Shown piece by piece: positions 10,901 through 25,482 of a DNA stretch of 64,000 nt. The DNA lies in the NCBI RefSeq assembly GCF_963675165.1, contig NC_087378.1, positions 3,011,525-3,075,524 of the forward strand, read 5' to 3'. Both the position numbers and the translations under genes were made by a program. The notes below the pieces were generated by a model, which was not told where the DNA came from, ran no database searches, and saw only the letters and a program-made list of their open reading frames with translations. Source of the DNA: Halichondria panicea (Eukaryota; Porifera; Demospongiae; Suberitida; Halichondriidae). The first letter of the stretch is position 1, and each line of letters starts with the position of its first letter.

Positions 10901-13900
10901 ACATGCATAACATTGTGATCCTAGTGTCTAATTATTGTTTCCACATTCTTAACGGGAAGCCGTTATATAAGTCCTATGGGATTTCAGTAGATAGTAGGTA
11001 CTTTCCGAGCCTTGCACTGCACAATAGCACTGTACAATAGCACACACTTTATGCTTGTTTTCTCGGAGTTTTAAATCATGATTCTTCAGTGTATACATGT
11101 ATTAATTATGCATAATTATTCGGTGTTAAACATAAATAATACGGAGGACTATAACTATCATCCCAAATAGCTTTAAAATGTGTGTCATTCCCCAAAATTA
11201 AGTTTTCTATGTATCAATCCTTGTCAGAATCTGTCGTCCACAACATAATGCAATTCGCACGCAGTTAATCCTTAATATCTACTCTTTCATCAAGGAACAT
11301 TGTACAGTTCTGGTAAAAAATTTTGTGGCGATATATTGTTATTGCGTGTTCATTAGCTTGCCCTACAATCAGACTTTCATAATACACACTGTACACATAA
11401 AACTATACTAATCATGTTGAGAAAAATAAATGTAATTCGCGTGTTCATTAGCTTGCCCTACTATCAGACTTTCATAATACACATTGTACACATAAAACTA
11501 TACTTAAGCATAATTATAATCATGTTGAGAAAAACACAGTATAGTAAATGTAATTCGATTTCATCCAGCTTAGTGCCATTATAAGGGTTTGAACCCTTAA
11601 TGAGCTGAAACAGGAAATTGGTTGGAAACTCTACAGGGTTTTGTGGAAGCATTTGCCATGACAGGTTGTGCATGACATTTTTTTCCGTGTGAAGTGCATG
11701 GTTGATTCATGTACATGTAGGATACTAATATTTAATTGTTGTATTGCGACAAATACAGTTGAGGGATTACCGTATAGTGTGTATATTTCGAGGGTATAAA
11801 TGTTTGTGGTTTTCGCGGATTAGGCATGTACCGCAAACATTTATAACTGCGAATTTAATATTGCATGCATGCATGCTGCAAAAAGGCACTATTCCACGAA
11901 CATTAAATCCGCGAAGACATTTCCGCGAAAATTTATCCCCCTTGAAATATACCCACTATACGGTAGCTACATGTACAACTGTACCGTCGTGTACATCAGT
12001 GCATGTTGATTAACTTCATGCATGCAGTGTAGTATAATAGAATTAACAGTTTGTGCAGCAACTATGTGTTTAGCGTAGTTATGATGATACTGTAATTCCC
12101 ATTTCCCCCAGGCTCTTTTAACTATACTGACAAGCAGTACAGTGGAGGTGCACGGAGGCACAGTCTTACAGTCCGTGAGGTAGGAACAGCTTCGCTATTA
12201 TGTTGCATTTGTAGGACTCCCCTCCTATCATTGAGAAAGCATGAATAAATTTAGCTCCCTATGTCTCATAATTATTGATCGCATAAGATATACACAATGT
12301 ACAGTTAAATATTTGTACAAAATAACTTGCGCCCTATTTTTGTTTTTGAAGGTGCTGCTATAACATCTACCTGGCTAGCAAGAATGTAATCAACCAGACT
12401 ACGGCTAAGGCCAGTCTCACACAAGTACTCTCAACACTCTATCAGAGAATGGAAAATCAAGCTGTAAGTACTTTCACTAGTCGTATATAATACTAACAAC
12501 TTTTGGTGACTTGTTAGGTGCTTCAAGAAGCAGCTCGCAAGAAAATGGCTTCCTCTGTTCCCAAATTACCTACCAGCGAATCCCTAGACGGGGAAAGTCC
12601 AAAACCAGGTACTTTATATTACATCACTTTGTATACAGTAGCAGAAAACTATGTAATGCCATTTGCAAAACTATTAGAAGCAGCTTTATGATTAAGACCT
12701 CTTGATCCTGACGATTCTCCACTAGCTAGCTAGCTGATAGACTATTAATACTCAGATCAGAGAAGGTCCGAAAGGCGCGGTGCAGCTCAAGTAATTAGCC
12801 TCTGATTACACTCAGCAAAAACATACGACGTAGGTGGATAATTATTGCTCAATCAAAGGCTAATTGCTTGAGCTGCATCCTCTGATTAATACTGATAGCT
12901 CAAAGTTATGCACGTGTGCAACATGTGAATCACGTGATACTTTCTTTGCCTCGAATCAGGCCTGGATTGCTTTCTGTTCGCATTAGTAAAATTCTACAAC
13001 ACCTTCTCCGCATTTAAAAATGCCACTTGTGTTCATCATAATTATAAAAATTATAATATAGCATATACATGTACTTATATATAGGTGATGTACTTATACA
13101 TAAGTCACCCTCTTATATATAGGCAATATACTTATACATAAGTCACCCTCTTATATAGGTGATGTACTTATAATTAAGTCACCCTCTTATATATAGGTTA
13201 TGTATAAGTCACCCTCTTATATAGGTGATGTACTTATGTATAAGTCACCCTCTTATTATATATAAATGGCGTACTTATACATGGTGGCATACTTATATTT
13301 ATAAGTGTCAAATAACAGTTAAAACTTAATTTTATGGACAAACGGCACCCCATAAATTAATGCAGCTTTACTATAACCTATAATGTACATTGTACTTGCA
13401 TGACATGTACATGTACAGTCACACACAAATCACTTCGTATATGGAACCAGGAATTCATGCACTCCTGATAGAACTTCTTAAATCCCCAGTTAACACCTGA
13501 TTACCCCCCCCCCCCACCCCCCATAATGATACCCTAATATGTACAGTAACAGCTGCCTTTGTCAATGTGGTAGGATGTGGTTCCTGTAAATGGAGGTATT
13601 GAATCTGTTGCATTGTCAAATACTTGGTTATTCCCTTGAGCTGTTGTCATTATAGGATAGTTGACTAATTTAGGAACCTCACCTTATGTTAACCTTTACA
13701 TTTGGTAGGTGCTGGACTGTCAATGTAGTCTTATTGGCGTAGTCATAACATATTGATTGACATAACCCCCTCCACTATGCTATGATTTACTTATTGGGAA
13801 TGTGTTATCTTTGATGTGTTGTTTTTCTCTTGGTGATATGGCTATAAAGTAAGCATTTCCTATATTGCTCATGTTGATTATTCCTTGGTTTTTAAGTTTC

Positions 13901-16900
13901 AAAGTCACATCTACATCGATGATGTAATATAGTATGGTGCTTATTATCAATCAATGAAGAATGCACATATACAGGTGCATGTGTAGGCTGGTTCTGTATA
14001 CTAAATAACATTGTTGGTATTAATTTCGAAGCTGGAGTCGATCGATCTTTTCCCAATTGGAGACACAAACCCCACAATACAGTGTACTAGTATTTTTTGG
14101 CAGTATGAAGTCTATTATGTATTGAGTGTTGTAATTATTAATTTGTTCAGAGATCACTGATGATCAATCGCTGTCAGTGAGCCCTGTACCCACGGAGACG
14201 GACCATGCTGAATCCCCGACAGCCTTTGAGTCCGGTAGTGACGAGCGGCACATAGGTGACATCCAAGGATTGAGTGTGGAGGAGGTGGCCAAGAGACTGG
14301 TGGCTGATGCGCTCTCTAGAGCTGTGAACCAGTACTGTGCCACCAAGGACACTGATTTTGTAAGTATAAATTATAGGTATATGTAGTATAGAGAACACGA
14401 AATAGATGTGTGAGAATACAGTATTGGGAGGGAAAGCTGGAGGTTAATTTTATTATATAATTTCCATCTTTATTGCAGAGTCATGATGCTTCCTCAATCC
14501 TGACATCCAGCCTGTCCCAAGGAGATTGTGCCCAGTCTATCCCTGGGGCCACCGCTTTACAAGGTGGTGCTGGCAAACTAGGAGTTCAGTTTGCTCACAT
14601 CCTGCAAAAAGACTGCTTTCTCGTGTTTAGGTCACTCTGTAAGCTATCAATGAAGGGGATATCTGATGTCAGTGACCTTAGGTAATCTCATTGCTGTAAT
14701 CTCTGCGAACAGTAACGTAACACTCTCTAAATGTTCAATATTTTTTAGTTTTAGCCATTAAAGCGAGGTATATGGTAGTGTGTGTGTATGTAGACTGCTA
14801 CAGCTGCTCACAATTCCCACTCTTTGAGTTTTCCTGTGCTGCAAAATTAATGCAAAAATGTTCATCATGATATCAATCATGTGTGTATTAGCTTTATATT
14901 TGGCATATCCACCGAGGTATATCAGCACTTGTGGTGCGTTATATTCTACAACCGTTGCAAATGCATTTCTGAAGCTCCTAACTACAGTTGTCATTCTACG
15001 AGTACATAGATCCTTACATTGTACTCATCCGCACATACAGGTCACATGAGCTCCGCTCCAAAATCCTCTCCCTGGAGCTGCTGCTCTCTATTCTCCAAAA
15101 CTCTGGTCCAGTGTTCCGCACAGACGAAATTTTCATAACGGCCATCAAGCAGTACTTGTGTGTGACCCTAAGTAAGAATGGGGTGTCGAGTATTCCCCAG
15201 GTGTTTGAGCTCTCTTTGTCCATATTCCTCTCTATGCTGTCATCATTCAAGACCCACCTCAAGATGCAAATTGAGGTCAGTTAGGGTTTTCACCAGATGT
15301 TAGAACATGACTAGCTTCTTGGAAACAAGTTTTCCATGTACATATTATGTTGCGCTAGTCGTAAACAACAAGGGGAACAGCTGTTGACCCTATGGTAATT
15401 ATGTTTGTTTAGCATGGTTTCCTAATTAAGCTGTGAGTCACTGTAAATGTGGAAGCTTGCTGGCGGTCTAGGAATTACCTTAGTTTCCCATTAGGTGTTC
15501 TTCAAGGACATTTTCCTGTATATCCTGGAGACTGCATCCAGTAGCTTCCAACACAAGTGGCTCGTCTTACAAGCCCTAACAAGAGTGTGTGGAGGTTAGT
15601 ACCTGAATGACTTTTTTTCTTTTTGCTCCTATCAATTTCTTTGCTATACATGACTTGTATTTGTTCTGTAATCATGTATGTAGCTATAAGTAGTGTACTG
15701 TTCGTACACACTCATTCCCCCTAGTTATTGTGGTATTCTACTTGCCATGTTTATATCCTGTAAATTTGAGGCCTCTGTTGAGTACATTGCATGCTTAGGG
15801 TGTTCTCCCACTGTTCTCCCACTGTTTGGAGTATTTCATGAGGGTCAATTGGTGCTAACCAATAATAAAATTATGATGTAGGGCAGGGTCACCTCATTGT
15901 TGAATTTTATAATTATTCCCAAAGCGGCCCTCTAAGACATGGGAATCATCATGAGGGACAGGTCCACATGTACCTTGTTTGGAGGGCCTACAATGTTGTG
16001 GTTAAGTTAGGGTTACATACTCTTTACCTTTTTCCACAGATGCACAAACTGTGGTGGACATATACCTCAACTATGATTGTGACATGTCCCTGCAAAACAT
16101 ATTTGAGCGTCTCACTGGTGATATATCTAAGATTGCCCAGGGTAGACAAGCCATTGTGCTGGGGGCCACTCCACAACAAGAGAAAATGCTCAAAACTAAA
16201 GGTATCTACACTGTGCATACATGTAGCTTACTGGTGTAGATGCAGGATTTAATACCAGCAAATGAGCTAAACAGTGAAAACGCAAACAAATCTATCTGTG
16301 AAAATATGTCACCTTAAGGTATACGGTAGTGTGTGTGTGTGTGTGTGTGTGTGTGTCTGTCTAGGCTCTTCTACCGCTGCTCACTGATCAATGAAGTGCA
16401 AGTAAGAGCTTCTACTACCTAGTAGGTAGCTCTGCACTAGAACGCTAGCTACAGTATTAGTAGCTGCAAGAGTGAGAAAAAGGTTGCACCATGCAGCAGC
16501 CATTAGTTATGAACTTTGAACTTTTGGCATCCTTTTTAGCAACTATCATGGTCACACCAGATTCCCCATGCAGTATAAATTGCAAATGTTCAAGTGACTC
16601 TACCAAGGCATCAGCACCCATGGTGCTTTCCTATGTATACTAGCGCTGCACACTTATGTGTAAATGCTCTACATGTACATGTATGGCACTACATGTACAA
16701 GCATTAAGTTTTACCTACTTCAGGACTGGAGTGTCTGTGTTCTGTTCTCAAGTGCATGGTGGAGTGGAGCAGAGAGTACTACACTGACCCAGCCACCACA
16801 GGTCTCAATGCAGTCTACAGGCCCTCGTCTGGGGATACCCCTGAAGAACACCCAACTAACGAGTCACGGGACCTGCTTCGTCCTTCACGGTCTGGCAGCA

Positions 16901-19900
16901 CTGTGAATAGAACCAGTGATTCAGGTCAGCTGCTGAATATGAATGGGAGGGAGATTGATGGTTGTATTGGTTAGCTTTTTTCGATTTTGGACATTGTGTA
17001 TTATTTTGGACAGTGTGTATTATTACAGTGTGTGTATTATTACAGTAGACCTAGAGTTATGCTCCTTGTTTCCTAATTGGTCATTGTTGTTTATGCATGG
17101 GTAGTCTCAATACATACCCTGTTGTGACAATTACATGCAAGTATAATAACATGTGGTAGTGTTTATTGCTGGGAATATTTTGGCTAATTGGTGGTTGATC
17201 ATGTGATAGGTACAGTATGTAAAAAACATAAAAATGCAAAATTTAAGCGGTGCCACTGTTGGTATACATGACTTGTAGACATATCTGTTAAGAGTAACCA
17301 TGCTTGTGTGTTCAGGTGATGGTGATAACGTCAGTATGTCGTCCATGGATAATCCAGAGCAGTTTGAGTCCAAAAAGCAACTCAAGGAGCAAATGCAGCA
17401 AGGACTGCAGCTGTAAGTGTAGAAGCCATTATTTTAAAGACCAGATCAGTTCATGGAGTCATAGAGAGCTACATGTGTCCTGCTTCCCTTTATTCGCACG
17501 GTATTATTTTTATTACTGTTTCCTATCATGGGTTATATTTACTTTCAAGCAGGATGTGGCTTACCTTTTGGTGCCAGATCTTTCCAGTTTAGGGCATGCA
17601 GATGAGCTTTAATGTAATATAGAGTCGCATAGTATGTCGTATTTGCACGATCTTCATATCCTTGCCTACACACCCACTCATTACAACATGATGTGTACAT
17701 CCCCAAACTAATTGGACACCCACAAGAATACATTCTGCAATAATTGCAGATTTTCGTCAAAGCCCAAGAAAGGAGTTAAGTTCCTACAGGATAAGGATTT
17801 GTTGGGTCGTGAGCCAGAGGATGTGGCTCGGTTCTTCCAGTTTGACTCCAGGATCAGTAAGACAGCAACAGGAGACTACATGGGGGAGAGTGATGAGTGA
17901 GTGGTACTTAGTACATGTATCTGTGATGACCCCTTACCATTGTGAAAATAATGCCTTTTATACTTGTACACTCATACTTGCTAACTCACAGTAATTTGTA
18001 CACATGGCCACACTCACACAGGTTCTGCAAGTTGGTCATGTATGCGTACATAGATCAAATGGATTTCAATGGCATGGATTTTGTGGGGGCACTTAGGTAC
18101 CTGCTCTCAGAATTTAGACTTCCGGGAGAGTCTCAGAAAATTGACAGGATTATGGAAAAGTTTGCCAGCAGATTTTGTGAGAATAATCCCAAGATGGACA
18201 TATTTGCCAGTGCTGATGCCGCCTATGTTCTCGCTTACTCTATCATTATGCTCACCACTGATCTACACAATGCACAGGTAATAACAAAATCAAATGTACA
18301 ACGTACCTTAAGGTGACATATTTTCGCGGGTCTGCTATTTCTGTGAATGAGAATAAAATTGCAAACATTCTAATTGGAAAATGCAATGAATCTCACTTGC
18401 GAGTAATTAGAAATGCTATGAATTTCACAATTTGAGCCAGCAAAACGAGCTAAACAGTAAAATCACAGACAAATCTACCTGTGAAAATAATTATGTTGCT
18501 TATCAAGCAGCTTCATTTCAATTGCTTATCAAGCAGCTTCATTTCAATGTATGTGAGTAGAGAGAGTTTGTTGGGTCTCAATGATACATGTAGGTATCCT
18601 ACAGTACATGTAAATGTTGCATTATTACACAAACTGTGATATTTTGGCTATTTTGGCGTATGTACTTACAAACCTCTGTATACCGTATAGCGCGAAATTT
18701 TCGAGGCACTTATATTTCGTGGATTGGCCTCTAAAAACCATTTCGTTGCACAATGTTCGCGGAATGCCTGCTTACCGGAAGCCATGCCTTTAAATATTTG
18801 CACGATAGCAGGTAATTCTAATTAAAGAACAATTTTCGTGGACTTAATTTTCGTATAGAATTCTAACCCACGAAATCCGCGAAAATTAAGCCCCTCGAAC
18901 ATTTCGCGCTATACGGTACTTAAATACATGTATCCCAAAATCGTTTTTACCTGAGGCGCGCATGGGCGGCGACGGGTATAGTAGTCTGTTGGTTTGTTGT
19001 AATATGTGAGTCTACTCACCTGGTTGCCATAGCACTGCGTTTATAGCATGGATAGCCTCCACACAACAAGTTACATGTATTACCGTATTACTAGAATGTT
19101 TTGCGAATTTTGCGAGGGTTGATCAATTCGCAACAATAAAATCGCAAAACCAAATACACACGATCCTTGCCAGAACGCAATAGTTAGATTGCAAAGGGTC
19201 TGCTGATTTGGCTCATTCGCGAAGGTTTTTCATCCGCAAAATTATTCTAGTAATACGGTAATGTAGTTTCAGATTTCGATGTTAAAGCTTCGTTGTCGTA
19301 TGAAAGCGAGAAAAGCTAAGAAGATTGAACTTGCACGTTGGCAGCTAGCTAACCACACGCAACCTTTATTAGAGATACGCTATGTATTTTTCAGCTGAAG
19401 TGATCCCGTACCAAGAACAATGGAAGGGTCACTACAATAGAAAGCTAGAATTGTGACTGGTAGTTGTCTCTGTTAGCTGACTCTGGGATCCTACTCCATG
19501 CAGGAGCCATACTTCTCTGGGACCCCAGGCTACTTTGCTGTGATCCTAGTCCACAGTGCATATATCTACCTCCAGTCTGGTTTAGCTAGACAGTTATAAA
19601 GTCATATCAGGATACTAGTCATACATGATATCACTACATGCACTGTATTATATCACTCTTCTGGTTTCTTTATAATCATGTCACCAGCCGAGGGTTTGCA
19701 TTTTAGTGCTCTAGTCTTAGTGTTAGTCATTGTGACAACATCCAGAATGATGTAGTAGAGTGGCATGGACAGCAAACAAGTAACCTTACCAATTAAATGG
19801 AGCCATTATCTATAAGCATTTTGTTGGTTGGTAGACTTCCACCTCCTTCTCATTAGACTAGTAACGATCAGACAAGGAGCAGATAAAATATTTCTGATTG

Positions 19901-22900
19901 ATATCACAGCTACATGTACGTATCTATGTATTTAATTCTTACAAATTAGTATTCCAGTGCAAAATAAACATTAGTTAAGTACCGTATAATCAGGTTTCGA
20001 ATGCAAGGTTTGTTTGGTTGTGAATTACAAGTTTTCACATAGAGCGCAACAAAAGACACAGAAAGACTGAGCATGTGCATGCAATTAGAAACTGGTTTGT
20101 ACATGCAGTGTCATTACCCGAGGCCGTGCCGCGGCCAGCGGGTATAGTAGTCTGTTGGTTTGTTTGTTTGTTTGTTTGTGACACATATGAGTCTACTTAC
20201 CTAGATTCCATGGCGCTGCGTTTACAGCTTAGATAGCCTTCACACAACAAGTTATTAGTTCTGCCTCGGTGTGCATGCGCAAGCGAGGTATATGGTAGTG
20301 TGTTTGTGTGTGTGTATCTGTGAAGACTGCTGCAGCTGCTCAAGGATCAATGAAGTGCAGTGCAAGTAAGAGTTTCTATAGGCTTCTAGTCATGTTTTTT
20401 AATTCGTGGATTTGCAAAATAATGCTTCGTTCTCGAGTGAAGCTAGTTTTGCTTACTTGGAATGCCTTCAGAAAAGTGCGTAGCAAAATTTGTTCACCGA
20501 GTGTTGCTACTCTACTTAGTAGTTAGCTCTGCACACAGAGAGCTGCAAGGCTCTGCTGCACGTTGATGCAGCCATTAATTTTAGACTGAACTTTTGGCAT
20601 CGATTGTTTTTAACAACAATCATGGTTCATTACCCACTCTTTGAGCAGCAAAAATTAAAAGGATTGTAATTATAATGTGTGTACAAAAGCTTTATGTTAT
20701 GTAGCTTTGGCATCTCCACCGAGGCATCAGCACCTGCGGTGCTTTCATTTTAATAGTGGCAGATTTTTATGTTAAAGCTTCTTTGGTCGAATAAAAGCAA
20801 GTAAAGTAAGAAGCTTGATCCTAGTCCACAGTGCACTACTAGCACTACCAAAACTCCATTCTCACATTCTCAAAAGTTTCAGCCTCTGAGTCTGTAATTG
20901 CTCCCGTACGTTACTTGCTGCTTAGCCAGCTTCCATGATCTTACATACTATTGTATAACACTAATCTGGTTTCTGTCAACAGCCGAGGGTTAGCACTTTA
21001 GTGCTCTAGTTTGAAAATTACCTGATATAATGTGCTCTTAAATAGAATACGCGCTCAGTTTCTACGATATTGTTATGTGTACAGTGTGTTGTCAGTGTAT
21101 TCAATAAAAGTGAAGTTTGGCCGATTTGTTGGAGTATAACATACTTATTGTTCTTTTTCAGGTAAAGAAGAAAATCAGTAAGGATGACTACATTCGTATG
21201 AACCGTGGTATCAACGATCAGAAGGACCTTCCTCGTGAGTATCTGGAGGCTATCTATGATCAGATTGCCCTCAATGAGATTAGGATGAATGTGGCAACAG
21301 TGCAGCGGTCTGCCTCGTCACGGCAATCAATAGGCAAGCTTCTGTTAACTATTGACTTGTTAAGAAGAAACGTTGTAGTTTAGTAGAGAAATGTTTGGTA
21401 GGGAACATGTTTTGTCCGATCCCACTTTATCATATGTCCATGTACATGTATTGATTACTTCCCCCCATAACCAATTAGTAGTTGCTCATTATTCTCAATA
21501 ATTTGATGCAAGCTGTCAATTATTACCTGTGAGAAGTCCAGGACCTGTCTTTGTTAATGTAACACTCGGTATTGTGTGTAGACATCTGTCTGTGTATACT
21601 GCTACAACTGCTCAGGAATTAATAGAAGTGTGAGTAAAAGCTTCTATAGGATTCTAGTCATGTTTTTTTGGATTTCAATTTGTCGATTTGCAAAAAGCTT
21701 CGTTCTCGAGTTATACCTAGTTTTGCTTACTTGGAATACCATTGCAGTTATTTCAGAATATTGCGTAACAAAACTTTTCCATGGAGTGTTACTACTCTAT
21801 TTAGCAGTTAACTCTGCACTAAAACGCAAGCTCTATTGGTAGCTGCAGGAGTGAGAAAAAGCTGCACTGTTCAGCTGCCATTAATTATGGACTTTGAACT
21901 TTGGATATCGTTTTCAGCAAAATCATAGTCGATCATTTCCCACTATTAACTTTTGTAGTATTCCCTGCATGCAAAGTATTAATGTGAAAAGCATTCAATT
22001 GTACATGTGTCACCTCTATATTTAATAGCTAGTGGGTGTAAAACAGTAAAACTTTGCCATGGTGGAGGCCACCAGCTGGTGCTTTTGTTACATGTTTTGC
22101 TGTCATAATTATTCTTTTGGATTTGCTCACAAAAACTACCCCTTTATACACAGCAAGCGAGAAGGATCGGAGGCAGATGTACAATCAAGAGATGAAGGCA
22201 ATGTCTGAGACTGCCAAAGCGAGAATGGAGGGCATCAGTGGCAAGGCTTCCACCTTCACAAGGGCCACTCATGTTGAGCATGTCAAGGGAATGTTCAAGG
22301 TGATAATGTTATTCAGTAACTAATTAATAATTATAGTGTTCTGTGGGTGACGGTAGATTTTGGGGCGGTGATAGTCATGTAAAGTAGGCTAGAAATGTTG
22401 TCTTACTAACTGTTGACTCCTTTGTAAAGTAGCTATCGTGCATAGTGACTGTTTGATTCGTAATTGATGGTGTACAATACTTGTACTCTATTTACAGGTT
22501 TCTTGGACTCCATTTCTTGCTGCTTTCAGCGTTGCTCTGAAGGACGCAAATGATTCTGATGTGGTCACACTCTGCCTGGATGCCTTCAGATGTGCCATCC
22601 GAATTGCTTGCGTTTTTGGCCTCAATGTGAGCCACATTGTGTGAACATAAATTATTGTAAATATTCTTTTCGCCAGGTGTGTCTCTCAAACTCCCTTAGC
22701 CTACAATGTACGTGTACACAATAATTATGATTAATGTCTAGAAATTTCTTGAATAGTAGTGACAGTAAATTGTGCTTATAACTTATTACATGTTCAATCG
22801 GGGTTACACAACGCTTACAGCTGGAGAGAGATGCATACATCAATGCACTGGCCAAGTTCACACTGCTGACTACCTCTGTGGGACTAGTGGAGATGAAACC

Positions 22901-25424
22901 CAAGAATGTGGAGACCATCCGCACTCTCTGTGCAGTGGCCTACACTGATGGCAACTACCTGGGCTCAGCGTGGATTGATGTGAGACACAATGCGTGCAAA
23001 GCTGTATGTAGTTAAGATTCAGTGGGTGGTAGTAGACCTTCCCATTAAGATACATGTACATGTAGAAGCTCACCTGTTCATTTGAGGGTTTTACAGCAGG
23101 TACATATGTAGTACGATAGCTTAATTCACTTGGTGATTTGAATTGTCGCGTGTCCACAGGTCTTGCAGTGCATATCTCGCCTAGAGCTGGCACAGCTTGT
23201 AGGTACTGGAGTTAAGACCAAGTACATCACTCATGGTGACCAGCAGATCAAAAGTCAGACTCACAAGCGGGTCAACAACATCCATCACCAACAACAACAG
23301 AACAGCTCAACCATAGACACTGTATTGTCTGGAACAGGTAAGGACTTAGGTAGCATACTAATAATTGTGGATACCTGTTTTAATATCGTATTCCTGCAGA
23401 TCCTAAAAAAATGGCCACCATTCAAGAGCAGGTTGGAGAGACTAGTTCTCAGAGCATGGTAGTCGCAGTGGATAGGATATTTACAGGCTCAGTTCGTCTT
23501 GATTCAACTGCCATTGGTAAGTCAGTTTGATTGGATTAAATACCAGAATTGTTTTACATGTATATTAAAATTATGCTCTCTGCTTAAATTATGTTGTAAT
23601 CACTTTATTTTCCAGTTGATTTTGTGGAGTGTCTGTGTGCTGTGTCGGACCAGGAGCTGTCCAGCCCCACTCAACCGCGCATGTTCAGTCTTCAGAAGAT
23701 CATTGAGATCTCCTACTACAACATGGACCGTGTGAGACTGGAGTGGAGTCGCATGTGGGAGGTCCTCGGAGCCCACTTTAACACGGTTAACAAAATGCAG
23801 TCTGTTCAGTGTGTGTTAGTGTGCTATTTGATTTTAGACAATATTTTTGGCCTGTCAACTATCGTACAAGGTGTTTTTGGGCTTCTATCACTATAATTTC
23901 ACTCTCAATTATAGAATGCAAAATATTTGCCAAGGTCCTTAGGCCGAGAAAGCATTTTGCTGTCTAATAGCGTATCACCGATACTACTCTTTCAGGTGGG
24001 CTGTCTACCGAGTGAGGAAGTGTCTTTTTTCGTGGTGGACTCTTTACGACAATTATCTATGAAATTTCTGGAGAAAGGAGAGCTTGCTAACTTCAGGTTT
24101 CAAAAGGACTTCTTGAGACCGTTTGAGCACATAATGAAAAGAAATGAGTAAGTTTGCTTTACACGTTTAATTATGTCAGATTGATTATGTGGCACAATTA
24201 ATCTTAGGATAGGGAAGATAATTATACGTACCTTTAGATCATTTATGTCGGAGTCGATTGTTTGTTGTACTTCACATGCAATGGTTGCAGATAGTTTGAT
24301 ACTACATGTGTGTGTGTGATGCGGTGTTTTCCCTGTTCAGTGCTGTAACTATTCGTGACATGGTGGTGCGGTGTGTGGCTCAAATGGTGAGTGCCAAGGC
24401 ATCTCAGGTCAAGTCAGGCTGGAAGAACATTTTTTCAGTCTTCCACTTGGCTGCGTCAGACACTCATCAAGATATTGTCGAGATGGCCTTTGGAACCATT
24501 GGTTAGTGTATCCAATAATACATGTACATGTGAATGTGCTGCAATCTGAAGTTTTGAATCTGTGGCCTTGGTATTCAAGCAATTGTGACCTAACTAATTG
24601 TTGTATGTACATCGTAAAACCTGTATTGTAGCTTTTGCCGTGTACTTTCTAGGTACATGTACAAACATCTACATGTGACACAAAAGTAATGTTGCATAAT
24701 TATTATTATACAATGTGTGCTCGCGCACACGTACACTTATACCTTGTCCATTCCATGTAGATTCTTAAATAATGCTGTTTTCACTCTCCATTCACAGATC
24801 AAATTTTCAAGGATCACTTTAAAGCAACAATCAGTTCTTTCCAAGATGCTGTAAAATGTTTGTCTGAATTCTCTTGTAATGCTGCTTTCCCTGACACAAG
24901 CATGGAGGCCATTCAGATCATTCGGGCGTGTGCAAAACACATTGCCGAGAGCCCTCAGGTGGGTGGTATACGTAATATATTATTTAATTATAGATACATG
25001 TACAGTGTAATATACATGTAATACAGAAGGGACTGTATGACTTACATGCTTGTTACCTTGACAACATGATAATTATAGTGCACTGCTGCTTGTGTACAAC
25101 TATTATTATACAATGTACATCAGTCATGTACTTAACAAGTGTTATGTTTTTCACTCCTTCGATCAGTCGTATATCACATCCTGACTGTACCTTTTAAGGC
25201 TTGTGTTGTGCATTACATGTCCGTTTGTTGATATATAATTATTTCCTGTAGGTAGTTTTACAATGATGAGTTATAAGGAAGTAGTTAAATAGGAAAGGGT
25301 AGAGAGACAGCTGTTGCTTCCCTGTTTCAAAGTTCATATGCATAATTATGTGTGTGCGCATTGTTTAGTGGTAGCCATTCTATTTAAAGAGCGCATAATT
25401 ATAACAATACGTGCAGTGTGTGTT

Positions 25425-25482
<58 letters not shown>

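Larger units (their letters stand above)
17750..21333 (+). other. Sec7 catalytic domain exons of ARFGEF
   Basis: Three exons (17750-17896, 18022-18277, 21162-21333) encode the Sec7 fold, about residues 632-812. The first begins [18 protein letters not shown]. The second carries [18 protein letters not shown], in which the catalytic glutamate finger is E716, the residue that expels Mg-GDP from ARF. It continues through [16 protein letters not shown], and the third ends the fold at [20 protein letters not shown]. All key Sec7 motifs are intact, so exchange activity is expected. The 2.9-kb intron between the last two exons is filled with R1, R2 and TIR repeats. Confidence 0.92.

Noticed and set aside
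13070..13315. CRISPR-like regularly spaced repeats
   Set aside because: The units are degenerate, without unique spacers, inside an intron of an animal gene; this is a minisatellite.
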